DNA of 64,000 bases from positions 8,365,001-8,429,000 of the forward strand of contig NZ_CP108529.1 in NCBI RefSeq assembly GCF_036002945.1. Reading direction: 5' to 3'. Position 1 is the first letter of the stretch, and every line of letters begins with the position of its first letter. The notes under the pieces are model-generated. The model was not told where the DNA came from and did no database searches. It saw only the letters and a program-made list of their open reading frames with translations. This DNA comes from Streptomyces sp. NBC_01224. Lineage in GTDB: Bacteria > Actinomycetota > Actinomycetes > Streptomycetales > Streptomycetaceae. Of this stretch, positions 1 through 7,450 are shown one piece after another. A program made the position numbers and the translations under genes.

Positions 1-40
1 ACGGCTCGACCGACAGCACTCCCGGCCAAGCCTGGGCAGC

Positions 41-400
41 TCACTTCGGATACGGGTCGTAGCAGTCCAGTGCGGGGTGGTAAAGCACCTGCCAGGTGTC
101 CTCCTCGACAACCCCGGTTCTGTCCAGACCGTGGCACCCCTGAATCCAGCTGATCTTCTTCGACGTGGCTGAGTCGAAGACCCCGTCGACCGCGAGTTTC
201 GGAACGCCGCCCCACACATTGCTCAGACACTGCGCCTGCTTTACGGACGGACCGGTGTTCACGTACGTGAGCGCGGGACGATCGGTGGAGGACGTGTAGG
301 AGCATGTCTCCTCAGCGGCGGCCACATCGTGCGTCGTCGTCGCCAAAGCCCCGGCGGTCAGCAGTGCTGTGCCGAGGGCCGCACACTTGCGACGGATCAT
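41..400 (-). CDS. small secreted peptidoglycan-binding-like protein
   Basis: A 119-residue secreted protein. The ATG at 400 is chosen because AGAGGAG lies 8 bases upstream; the frame runs further upstream but without a ribosome site. Residues 1-28 form a signal peptide (basic start, hydrophobic Ala/Leu/Thr stretch, cleavage near VAAAEE). The mature part resembles a single PG_binding_1 repeat: a VKQAQCLSNVWGG start, an LAVDGVFDSAT core, and a GVVEEDTWQVL end. Four cysteines in the mature chain could form two disulfides, which fits export. Family knowledge: such domains bind peptidoglycan and often occur alone in small streptomycete exoproteins. No catalytic domain is present, so an enzymatic role is not supported. 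Confidence 0.75.
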   Translation of the reverse strand: MIRRKCAALGTALLTAGALATTTHDVAAAEETCSYTSSTDRPALTYVNTGPSVKQAQCLSNVWGGVPKLAVDGVFDSATSKKISWIQGCHGLDRTGVVEEDTWQVLYHPALDCYDPYPK

Positions 401-1062
401 GTCGGGCACTCCTCTTCGTATGGGCATCTGCGCGTCCATCAAGCATGGGGCGCAAGCGTCGTCCCGCGCATTCGGACCGCCGCGCCCGCGCGAGGTGCAC
501 CGGCCGGTCCGGAGGCCGGTCGGCCGGTACGCGGACGACCGCTCGGTAGGGCCAGGGGCCTTCGGGGCGGTTGTGGCCCGGGTGCCCGGCCGGGCGGCGC
601 CGACCGTGGACCTCGGGGAGGCAGACGTCGGCGGGGGAGGGGGCGGGAGGCATCGCAGCTCGGAGCGGCCGCTGCCACCGTGCTGCTCACATGCCACGGC
701 TTTCAGCGTGTGCCGCCCTGACCTGGGAGGCAGACGTGTGGAGGGGTCGTGTCACACCGTGGAACGCCGCTCCCCGGCACATCACGGTCGGCCGGGGAGC
801 GGGTGCGGACAGCAGACTGGATGGTCGTTGAAGATCTTCTTCCTTTCGCGGGAGCATTTCTGTCCCTGTCACCCTGGCCCGGCAACTTGTCGGCGACGTT
901 CCGGGGCATCGCCCCGCCGACGTCGGCGGAGCGCCGGCTACGGCCGTGCTCGACTTCTTCGTGATCACGCTCGACGCCCTGCAGGCCTCGCGGCGGGGCA
1001 TGCAGCGAGCCCCCTCCGGCGCGAGCCGGCGAGGAGCCGCCACCGGACAGCTGCTGTCTCTG
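401..1062. other. gene-poor stretch, no supported gene
   Basis: About 660 bases upstream of the secreted protein gene hold no reading frame with convincing codon use and a ribosome site. The motif GGGAGGCAGACGT occurs in similar form near 616 and 727, a weak direct repeat. Around 870-1000 the + strand frame containing VLDFFVITLDALQASRR reads like protein but has no start and no recognised family; it may be a relic. Confidence 0.4.
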
Positions 1063-1218
1063 TCAGGTCTCCGTGTCCTCAGCGCGGCGCTCACCCTCCG
1101 CCTGGGACGGCTGGGTTCGCGTCGTGGCGGGGTGCCGCTCCTCGGCCGGATTCATGTCCTCTTCCAGCCTCTCGCCCTCGGCCTGCGACGGCGTCGGGTA
1201 CTCGTCGTTCTCGCTCAC
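1063..1218 (-). CDS. very small acidic protein with a repeated PSQAEGER motif
   Basis: A 51-residue protein if it starts at the GTG at 1218, which has GGAGG 6 bases upstream; an in-frame ATG 15 bases further up lacks such a site. It is rich in Glu, Asp, Pro, Ser and Gln, has no hydrophobic stretch and is probably disordered. The octapeptide PSQAEGER occurs twice, separated by 25 residues, and the duplication is visible in the DNA. Similar short TPSQAEGE-containing proteins are, to my recollection, common in Streptomyces and of unknown function. It is transcribed away from the PP2C phosphatase gene that follows. Confidence 0.5.
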   Translation of the reverse strand: MSENDEYPTPSQAEGERLEEDMNPAEERHPATTRTQPSQAEGERRAEDTET

Positions 1219-1328
1219 GGCCGCCTCCATAGTCGGAACGAATGCATACAAAATGAGCCTAACGCTTCGTCCAGTCGGGCAGCACGTCCACGACGCGTCA
1301 CGGGAGTTCCGCGCTCAGCCCCCAGCAG

Positions 1329-2546
1329 GTGGCGAGGAGCTCACCGGGCCCGACCGCACCTGGCCGACTCGTCAGCCGCCGGGCGGCGGTGCACTGTGGA
1401 GACGTGGGCCTCAGTGGACGTTTTGCGGGTCTGTGGGAGTCATGGCGGCCGAGCCACGCCCTGCTGGCGATTCCCGTTGTGCTCATCATCGTGATCACAA
1501 TCGTGGACATCTTCGTGCCGGAGGACGTTCATCTGGGACCACTGCTGGTCATCGCGCCCGCGATCACTGCCTCATTCGCCGGCCCTCTGCTGACCGGAGT
1601 GATCGGACTCCTCGCCGTGGCGGCCCAGGCATACATAGGCCTGCAGCTCGGCGTGCTGTCCTCCCGGAACTGGGTGGTGCAGATCGCCGCCCTCGCTGGG
1701 CTCTCGGCCCTGATCGTGTTCTTCTGCGTGGTACGAGAGCGGCGAAGACGGGAGCTCGCCCAGGTGCGGTCGGTGGCCGAAGCCGCGCAGCACGTTCTGC
1801 TGTGGCCGCTCCCGGACCGTATCGGCCCGCTACGGATCGCCTGCCTGTACCTGGCTGCCGAGGACGAGGCCCAGATCGGCGGGGACCTGTACGCAACCAC
1901 CCGCATCGAAGGCGGAACGCGGGTGCTGATCGGTGACGTGAGAGGCAAGGGCCTGGCCGCCATCGGAGAAGCCGCCCTTCTGCTCGGCGCCTTCCGCGAA
2001 GCCGCCCACCAGCACAGCGGCCTGCCCGCACTGGCCGCGGCCCTCGAACAGAGTGTCTCCCGCTACCAGGCCGACTTCGAGCCGGAAGAGGAGGCCGGGG
2101 AACGCTTCGCCACCGCCCTGCTGCTGGAGATTCCCGACCAGGGCCAAATCAGCGGCATGACCAGCTGTGGACACCCTGCACCGCTGCTGCTGAGCCCAGG
2201 GCACGCCGTCACAGTCCCGAGTCTGCACCCGGCGCCCCCGTTGGGGGTGGGCGGCATGGGGCCGACGGGCCACGTCCTTGACGTGTTCACCTTTGAGGAA
2301 GGAGACACGCTCCTCCTCTACACCGACGGCGTCATCGAGGCACGCGACCGAGGCGGAGACTTCTACCCGTTCGCGGAACGGGCCGCCCGGTGGGCCGAGA
2401 GCTCCCCGGAGGCACTCCTGCACCACCTGCGAGGCGACCTCCTCGCCCATGCCGGCGGACATCTGGGCGACGACGCAGCCTTCGTCGCGATCCACCGCAA
2501 TCCCGTCCCCCATCCGGGAGGCCCCCACGGAGATCTCCCACCCTGA
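1329..2546 (+). CDS. membrane-anchored PP2C/SpoIIE-type serine phosphatase
   Basis: About 405 residues. An N-terminal block (roughly residues 38-135) carries three or four membrane segments, including LLAIPVVLIIVITIVDIFV and a helix ending in a short charged linker. The rest is a SpoIIE/PP2C phosphatase domain: QIGGDLYA and GDVRGKGL carry the metal-binding aspartates, TSCGHPAPLLL and LLLYTDGVIEARD follow, and GDDAAFVAI near the end supplies the last metal ligand. Such enzymes dephosphorylate anti-sigma-factor antagonists or related regulators. There is no sensor domain other than the membrane block. Start choice is uncertain: GTG codons at 1329, near 1389 and near 1404 are all possible, none with an ideal ribosome site. 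It is a close paralog of the phosphatase at 37987-39108 in sequence and domain order. Confidence 0.85.
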   Translation: MARSSPGPTAPGRLVSRRAAVHCGDVGLSGRFAGLWESWRPSHALLAIPVVLIIVITIVDIFVPEDVHLGPLLVIAPAITASFAGPLLTGVIGLLAVAAQAYIGLQLGVLSSRNWVVQIAALAGLSALIVFFCVVRERRRRELAQVRSVAEAAQHVLLWPLPDRIGPLRIACLYLAAEDEAQIGGDLYATTRIEGGTRVLIGDVRGKGLAAIGEAALLLGAFREAAHQHSGLPALAAALEQSVSRYQADFEPEEEAGERFATALLLEIPDQGQISGMTSCGHPAPLLLSPGHAVTVPSLHPAPPLGVGGMGPTGHVLDVFTFEEGDTLLLYTDGVIEARDRGGDFYPFAERAARWAESSPEALLHHLRGDLLAHAGGHLGDDAAFVAIHRNPVPHPGGPHGDLPP

Positions 2547-2818
2547 CGGTTTCCGCGGCGGGGCGTTGCTGTTGCTGTTCACACTGCTCGGGCCAGAGTT
2601 GCCTCGCCTCTCGATTCCACATTCAGAGTGGTCAGGGCCCGTCGTTCCGTAGGGTCACCCGGAAATCCGACCCGGTGGCGTCACCGGCGAAGTGTCAGCC
2701 GATATGTATGCGACGGACCGGTGAAGTGGTTCGGATCCCGGTTCCCGATTGTTGTCTGACAGGGAGTCGGATCCCCAGAGGAAAATGATATGCGTGCGAT
2801 CTTCGGCGCTGTCAGGCT

Positions 2819-3562
2819 GTGCCGGTGAACCGTGAACAGATCTCCGGGCTTGCCCATGCCGACCACCCGATCAAGTCCCCTCTCGACGACGACTCGGTGC
2901 GACAACTGTTGGAACGTGGCGTCCCGCGTGGCGACGAGCGGGTGCTCGACCTGGGCTGCGGCGGCGGGGAATGGCTTCTGCGCGCCCTGAACACGCACCC
3001 GCACCTGCTCGCCGAGGGCGTCGACAACTCCGAGGAAGCGCTTCGGCAGGCCCGTGAGGCCGCTAGCCGCCTCGGCGTCCGCACGCGCCTTGCACTGCAC
3101 CACCAGGAGGCTGCGGACTTCCGTTCCGCGTACTCGTTCGACCTGGTACTCAGCGTCGGGGCCACGCACGCCTTCGGCGGCCTGCTGCCCACCCTTGCAG
3201 CGGCGCGCAAACACCTGGCCCCGGGCGGACGCGTCCTGATCGGCGAGGGCTTCTGGGACCGTGAGCCGTCACCGGAGGCCGTCGAGATGCTCGGGGACCT
3301 CACCGACCTGGCGACCACCGTGGACCGTGTCGTCGCCGACGGGTGGACTCCCGTTCACGGGCATATCAGCACGCGCCGTGAGCTGGACGACTACGAGTGG
3401 TCCTGCTGGGGGGCACTGGCCTCCTGGGCCCTGGACCACCCCGCCGACCCGGACAGCCCGCACGTGCTCGAGACAGCTGCGATCCGCCGCACCGAATGGT
3501 TGCGCGTCTACCGGGACATGTGGGGCTTCGTCAGTCTGGTCCTGCGCCGGACATCCGACTGA
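2819..3562 (+). CDS. SAM-dependent class I methyltransferase
   Basis: A 247-residue cytosolic protein with the Rossmann-type methyltransferase fold. Motif I is VLDLGCGGGEW (about residues 42-52), the acidic end of beta 2 is EGVDNSEEAL, and the post-motif region GGRVLIGEGFW fits motif III. The C-terminal half has a WTPVHGHIST segment and many tryptophans. The acceptor cannot be told from sequence. GTG at 2819 is taken as start; a second in-frame GTG lies two codons later and the upstream ribosome site is weak. It is separated by 324 bases from the coupled four-gene set at 3887-7321, so membership in that pathway is only possible. Confidence 0.85.
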   Translation: MPVNREQISGLAHADHPIKSPLDDDSVRQLLERGVPRGDERVLDLGCGGGEWLLRALNTHPHLLAEGVDNSEEALRQAREAASRLGVRTRLALHHQEAADFRSAYSFDLVLSVGATHAFGGLLPTLAAARKHLAPGGRVLIGEGFWDREPSPEAVEMLGDLTDLATTVDRVVADGWTPVHGHISTRRELDDYEWSCWGALASWALDHPADPDSPHVLETAAIRRTEWLRVYRDMWGFVSLVLRRTSD

Positions 3563-3604
3563 CCCCGGACGAGCCCCGGCGCCCCGGCCCCACCCCGCCC
3601 CGAC

Positions 3605-3640
3605 AGATCGTGCAGGCACGTTAGATCGTGCAGGCACGTT
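3605..3640. repeat. tandem 18-bp repeat, each unit a small palindrome
   Basis: The unit AGATCGTGCAGGCACGTT occurs twice head to tail (3605-3622 and 3623-3640) without mismatch. Each contains the inverted repeat CGTGC-AG-GCACG. It lies 43 bases after the methyltransferase stop codon, so it may act in termination or bind a protein. Confidence 0.7.
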
Positions 3641-3668
3641 CGGGCCTCCGGGCTTCCGGGCCTCCGGG
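3641..3668. repeat. short 8-bp tandem repeat
   Basis: Three and a half copies of CGGGCCTC, the middle one with CGGGCTTC, follow directly after the 18-bp repeats. Probably replication slippage in non-coding DNA. Confidence 0.55.
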
Positions 3669-3802
3669 CGTTCGACGAGTCGGCCGAGTCCGAAGCGGGC
3701 TCCGGCCCGGAGGAGCGGTTCCGGGTGGGCGCCGAGCAGGCCCTTCCGATCTCACCCGACCGCGCCAGCAAACGTGGTGGCTGCCTTCTCTCCATTGGGC
3801 TG

Positions 3803-3829
3803 TGGCCACGCCGGAGTTGCGTGGCCACG
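3803..3829. promoter_or_regulatory. paired GTGGCCAC palindromes, possible operator
   Basis: The self-complementary octamer GTGGCCAC occurs at 3803-3810 and 3822-3829, 19 bases apart (about two helical turns), 58 bases before the first gene of the P450 operon. The spacing and place fit a dimer-of-dimers operator. No regulator gene adjoins it. Confidence 0.35.
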
Positions 3830-3886
3830 GGGGTCATGAGTCTGTGGGAGTCGTGCTCTTACAGATCTCAGCCCTCAGGAGGAGAC

Positions 3887-4225
3887 ATGCGCGCTGAGCA
3901 GAACGGCCGCTCGGCCGACAGGCTTTCCGTGGTGTACACGGTCCACGTCATCGAGGGCGGTGAGCAGGGGTTTCTGAAGGCGTACGAGCGAATAAGGAAG
4001 TCCGTCGCCAGCGTCCCGGGACACATCATCGACCGGCTCGGCGAACCCATCGACGACTCCCGCCAGTGGGTGATCACCAGCGAGTGGGAGACGCCCGACC
4101 ACTTCTTCGCCTGGCAACAGGGCGAGGACCATCGCGCACTGCTGGCCCCGCTGCGCGTCTGGGTCGACCAGACCCAGTCGCTGCGATACCGGGTCATTCA
4201 GGAGACCGTGGGGGTGAAAGCATGA
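3887..4225 (+). CDS. ABM-fold (antibiotic biosynthesis monooxygenase-like) protein
   Basis: 112 residues; the ATG at 3887 is preceded by AGGAGGAG. The pattern VVYTVHVIEGGEQGFLKAYERI, then PGHIIDRLGEP, then QWVITSEWETPDHFFAWQQG matches the ferredoxin-like dimeric alpha/beta barrel of the ABM/YgiN group: a long helix after the first strand and a strand with SEWET before the second helix. Members act as cofactorless monooxygenases, heme-degrading enzymes or cyclases, and are common in polyketide and aromatic pathways. Its stop overlaps the next start (ATGA), so it is translated with the dehydrogenase. Confidence 0.8.
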   Translation: MRAEQNGRSADRLSVVYTVHVIEGGEQGFLKAYERIRKSVASVPGHIIDRLGEPIDDSRQWVITSEWETPDHFFAWQQGEDHRALLAPLRVWVDQTQSLRYRVIQETVGVKA

Positions 4226-5109
4226 CGCACCCCACCACCGGCCCCGTCGCCGTCCTCGGACTCGGCACCATGGGCACCGGCCTGGCCACGCGCCTTCTTG
4301 AGCAGGGCGTACAGGTGCGTGTCTGGAACCGCACCGCGGGGCGGACCGAACCGCTCGCCCGGGCCGGCGCCTTTGCCGCAGCCCATCCGGCCGATGCCGT
4401 CGAGGGTACGAGCGCCGCCATCTGCACCGTGACCGACGGCGAAGCCCTCGCCGCCGTGCTGCACGGACCGGACGGAATCATGACCGGGGGCCCGTACCCC
4501 GGCGCCCTGGTCTGCGCCAGCACGGTCGCCCCCGAAGAGGTCGTCCGCCTCACCGGCGACATGCACTCCGTTCTGGACGTCGGCATGCTCGGCAACCGGG
4601 AGCACGCCCACAGCGGTGAGCTGCGGCTGTTCGTCGGCGGCGAGGAACGGGTCTTCACCGCCGGGCGTCCGCTGCTCGAACTGCTGGGCAAGGAGGTCGT
4701 TCACCTCGGCGAACTCGGTTCCGGCATGCGGATGAAGCTGCTCCTCAACCTGCTGATGGGCATCGAGGTGCAGGCGCTGGCCGAGGCCGTCGAACTGGCG
4801 GCCGCCACCGGACTCGACCGGAAGCTCGTCCTCGGCACGATCGCCGGCAGCGGCTTCGCCTCGCCCGTCATGTCGTTCAAGTCCAAGAGGCTGGCTGCCG
4901 GGCGCTTCGACAAGCCCGACTTCCGGCTGAGCCTGATGGCCAAGGACCTCCTGCTCGCCGCGGACCAGGCCGCTGCGGCCGGACTGCGGCTCCCTCTCGT
5001 TGCCGCGGCCGCACAGACCCATGTCCACGCCATCGACCAGGGACACGGGGACGAGGACTGTGTCGCGGTCGCCCACGCACTCACACCGAACCCGGGAACT
5101 CAGACGTGA
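4222..5109 (+). CDS. NAD(P)-dependent beta-hydroxyacid dehydrogenase / imine reductase family
   Basis: 295 residues. The N-terminal Rossmann motif VLGLGTMGTGLA (about residues 11-22) binds NAD(P), with WNRTAGR after beta 2 suggesting NADP preference because of the Arg. The centre has SGELRLFVGG and the helix LGSGMRMKLLLNLLMG, whose Lys and Asn lie where the catalytic Lys and substrate-binding Asn of 3-hydroxyisobutyrate dehydrogenases occur. The C-terminal helical domain ends near DEDCVAVAHAL, a region seen in this family. Imine reductases share this architecture but usually lack that Lys, so a hydroxyacid dehydrogenase is the better guess. It overlaps the ABM gene by ATGA and the amidohydrolase by GTGA, indicating one operon. 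Confidence 0.85.
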   Translation: MTHPTTGPVAVLGLGTMGTGLATRLLEQGVQVRVWNRTAGRTEPLARAGAFAAAHPADAVEGTSAAICTVTDGEALAAVLHGPDGIMTGGPYPGALVCASTVAPEEVVRLTGDMHSVLDVGMLGNREHAHSGELRLFVGGEERVFTAGRPLLELLGKEVVHLGELGSGMRMKLLLNLLMGIEVQALAEAVELAAATGLDRKLVLGTIAGSGFASPVMSFKSKRLAAGRFDKPDFRLSLMAKDLLLAADQAAAAGLRLPLVAAAAQTHVHAIDQGHGDEDCVAVAHALTPNPGTQT

Positions 5110-6080
5110 TCATCGACATCCACGGACATCTGTCCCCGCCGGAGGCCGCCCGAAGCTTCCCCATGCCTCCCAGCCTGACCGACGTCGACGGAATGCTGGC
5201 CGCCCGCGCCCAGGCCGGCATCGACCTCACCATCATCGGCAGCCCGGTCGGCGCCGGCGCCATGGCGCGGGTTCCGGGCGTCGACAACTACTCGCAACCA
5301 CGGGACCGGCTCCAAAGCTTCCACGCCTGGATGTCGGGCCTGATCGCCACCTTCCCGGACCAGTTGCGCGGGTACGTGTACGCCAACCCGTTCGGCGACG
5401 ACGATCACCTGGAAGGAGTCCGGGAGACGCTGGCGGATCCCGCCTTCGTCGGCCTGATCACCACCTCCAGCGTCCACGGCGAACTGCTCGGCTCTCCGCG
5501 AGCCGACTCCTTCTTCGCGCTGGCCGCCGAGACGGGAGTGCCGGTCCTGGTGCACGCCCCGGCCGAACCGATCGGCACGGACCGGGTCGACGACTTCGGC
5601 TTCGTCGAGCAGATCGGCCGGTTCGGCGATGTCACCATGGGCATGGCCATGATCGCGTTCGCGGGGTGGCTGGACAAATATCCGGGCCTACGGCTGATCG
5701 GTGCCACCGGCGGCGGTGCGCTGGCGCTGCTGCCGGAACGCCTGCAGACAGCGGCGCGTCCCCGGCACTGGGGCGGTGGCAAGCCGTCGGCGCCGTCCTC
5801 GGTCCCGGCTCCATCCTCCACTCCGCCGTCGGCCGACCCGGGCGGCGCGCTCCAGCGCATGTATGTCGACACCAGCACATTCAGCCCGGCGCACCTGGGC
5901 CTCAACGCGGAGGTGCTGGGGCCGGAGCGGATGCTGTTCGGCACCGACTCGCCGCCGATGTCCGTGCCCCTGGAGGAGTTCATGCACATGATCGAGAAGC
6001 TGCCGATCGACAAGGCGTCCCAGCAGCTCATTCTCGGCGGCAACGCCGAGGCCCTCTTCGACCTCAGGAGCCGTCCGTGA
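5106..6080 (+). CDS. metal-dependent amidohydrolase (amidohydrolase-2 / ACMSD-like)
   Basis: 324 residues. It opens with IIDIHGHLSPPEA, whose H-x-H is the first metal site of the TIM-barrel amidohydrolase-2 family; a central LVHAPAEP histidine, and FGTDSPPM near the end with the metal-binding Asp, complete the set. The family includes gamma-resorcylate and ACMS decarboxylases as well as lactone hydrolases, acting on aromatic or unsaturated acids. The GTG start at 5106 overlaps the dehydrogenase stop and its own TGA overlaps the P450 GTG. An Ala/Pro/Ser-rich insertion (SAPSSVPAPSSTPPSADPGG, about residues 230-250) is unusual and may be a surface loop. Confidence 0.82.
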   Translation: MIIDIHGHLSPPEAARSFPMPPSLTDVDGMLAARAQAGIDLTIIGSPVGAGAMARVPGVDNYSQPRDRLQSFHAWMSGLIATFPDQLRGYVYANPFGDDDHLEGVRETLADPAFVGLITTSSVHGELLGSPRADSFFALAAETGVPVLVHAPAEPIGTDRVDDFGFVEQIGRFGDVTMGMAMIAFAGWLDKYPGLRLIGATGGGALALLPERLQTAARPRHWGGGKPSAPSSVPAPSSTPPSADPGGALQRMYVDTSTFSPAHLGLNAEVLGPERMLFGTDSPPMSVPLEEFMHMIEKLPIDKASQQLILGGNAEALFDLRSRP

Positions 6081-7321
6081 TCACAGTGGACGATCCGGTC
6101 GCCGCAGCCGAGCGGTGCACTCCCGAGTTCCGACGGAACCCGCACCCGGTCTACGCGAGCCTCAGGGACACGGCACCCGTCTGCCCCATGCGGCCGCCGC
6201 ACGGCATCGACACGTACCTGATCACGCGGTACGAGGACGCGAGGGCGGCCCTGGCGGATCCGCGGCTCAGCAAGGACATGTACGGGGCCATGGACGCCTA
6301 CCGGAGGATCTTCGGTGACTCGTCCGTCGCCCTGGACGACCACATGCTCAACTCCGACCCGCCCAAGCACACCCGGCTGCGCAAGCTCGTCAGCTCCACG
6401 TTCACCGCGCGTCGCGTGGAGTCGCTGCGGCCGCGGATCCAGGACATCGTCGACACGCTGCTGGACAACTGTGCGACCCGCGAACCGGTCGACCTGCTGC
6501 CCGCGTTCGCGTTCCCGCTGCCGATCATCGTGATCTGTGAACTGCTCGGCGTGCCGCCGGACGAACGGTCGGAGCTGCAAGGCCTGTCCACCACGGTGGC
6601 GCAGACAGGATTCAGCAAGGAATCCAAGCAGGCCCAGCAGAAGGCGGAGGAGAACCTGCACGCGTACTTCGCGGATCTCCTCGCGCGCAAGCGCAGCCGC
6701 CCGGGTGAGGACCTGCTCAGCGCGCTCATCGCTGCCCAGGACGAAAACGGCGGGCTCACCGAGCAGGAGCTGATCTCGACCGCGTTTCTGCTGATGTTCG
6801 CGGGTCACAAGACGACCGCCTACCTCATCGGCAACGCCGTCCACCATCTCCTCACCCATCCTGCGCAGCTCCGTGCCGTGCAGGAGAACCCGGAGCTGGT
6901 CGGACGGGCAGTCGAAGAACTGCTGCGCTACGACGGCTCGGTGGAGAGCGCGACGTTCCGCTTCGCGACCGAGGACGTACAGATCGCCGGGGCGCGGATT
7001 CCGAAGGGCTCCCTGGTTCAGATCGCGCTCAGTTCGGCCAACCGCGACCCGCTGAAATTCGCCTCTCCGGACGAGTTCGATGTGAAGCGACCGGCGAATG
7101 CGCAAAGTGCCCATCTGGGGTTCGGGCACGGCATCCACTACTGCCTGGGAGCGCCCCTGGCCAGACTGGAGGTGCAACTCGCTCTCACGGGTCTGTTCGG
7201 CCGTTTCCCGAGGGCGGCTCTGGCGGACCCCGAGCATGAGGCGCCCTGGATGGAGGTTCCGTTCCCGGCCTTCCGCGGCCTCGCGGAACTGCCTGTCGTG
7301 CTCAAGCCTGCCGTGCCGTGA
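6077..7321 (+). CDS. cytochrome P450
   Basis: 414 residues, the usual length of a soluble bacterial class I P450. The heme-ligand loop is FGHGIHYCLG with Cys356; the I-helix reads AGHKTT (residues 242-247), with Lys where the acid of the usual AG-D/E-TT stands; the K-helix ExxR is EELLR; and HTRLRKLVSSTFTARRV is the typical C-helix region. It lacks any membrane anchor and needs separate ferredoxin and reductase partners, none of which is encoded nearby. The GTG start overlaps the amidohydrolase stop. Family knowledge points to hydroxylation or coupling of a small secondary metabolite. The Lys in the proton-delivery motif may alter chemistry. The gene ends 32 bases before a strong terminator. 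Confidence 0.95.
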   Translation: MITVDDPVAAAERCTPEFRRNPHPVYASLRDTAPVCPMRPPHGIDTYLITRYEDARAALADPRLSKDMYGAMDAYRRIFGDSSVALDDHMLNSDPPKHTRLRKLVSSTFTARRVESLRPRIQDIVDTLLDNCATREPVDLLPAFAFPLPIIVICELLGVPPDERSELQGLSTTVAQTGFSKESKQAQQKAEENLHAYFADLLARKRSRPGEDLLSALIAAQDENGGLTEQELISTAFLLMFAGHKTTAYLIGNAVHHLLTHPAQLRAVQENPELVGRAVEELLRYDGSVESATFRFATEDVQIAGARIPKGSLVQIALSSANRDPLKFASPDEFDVKRPANAQSAHLGFGHGIHYCLGAPLARLEVQLALTGLFGRFPRAALADPEHEAPWMEVPFPAFRGLAELPVVLKPAVP

Positions 7322-7353
7322 CCCACAGCGGGGGGAAGACAGCGGCATCCTGC

Positions 7354-7386
7354 CCGGGCCGCCTCGGAGACCCCGGGGCGGCCCGG
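7354..7386. terminator. bidirectional hairpin terminator
   Basis: CCGGGCCGCC (7354-7363) pairs perfectly with GGCGGCCCGG (7377-7386), and three more pairs plus a G-U pair extend the stem into a 5-base loop. It lies between the convergent P450 and MFS genes. No T-tract, as is usual in streptomycetes. Confidence 0.8.
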
Positions 7387-7450
7387 ACGGCTCGGGGCAT
7401 CGATTCCGGATGCGGTGGCTGTCCGGCGTCCCGACCGTCGCCGTGACCGT

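Noticed and set aside
401..1062. A TetR-like gene relic around VLDFFVITLDALQASRR
   Set aside because: No start, no helix-turn-helix and only about 50 coding-like residues; too little to call.
5405..7348. A 647-codon minus frame over the amidohydrolase and P450 genes
   Set aside because: No recognisable domain; the P450 heme motif and overlaps prove the + strand.
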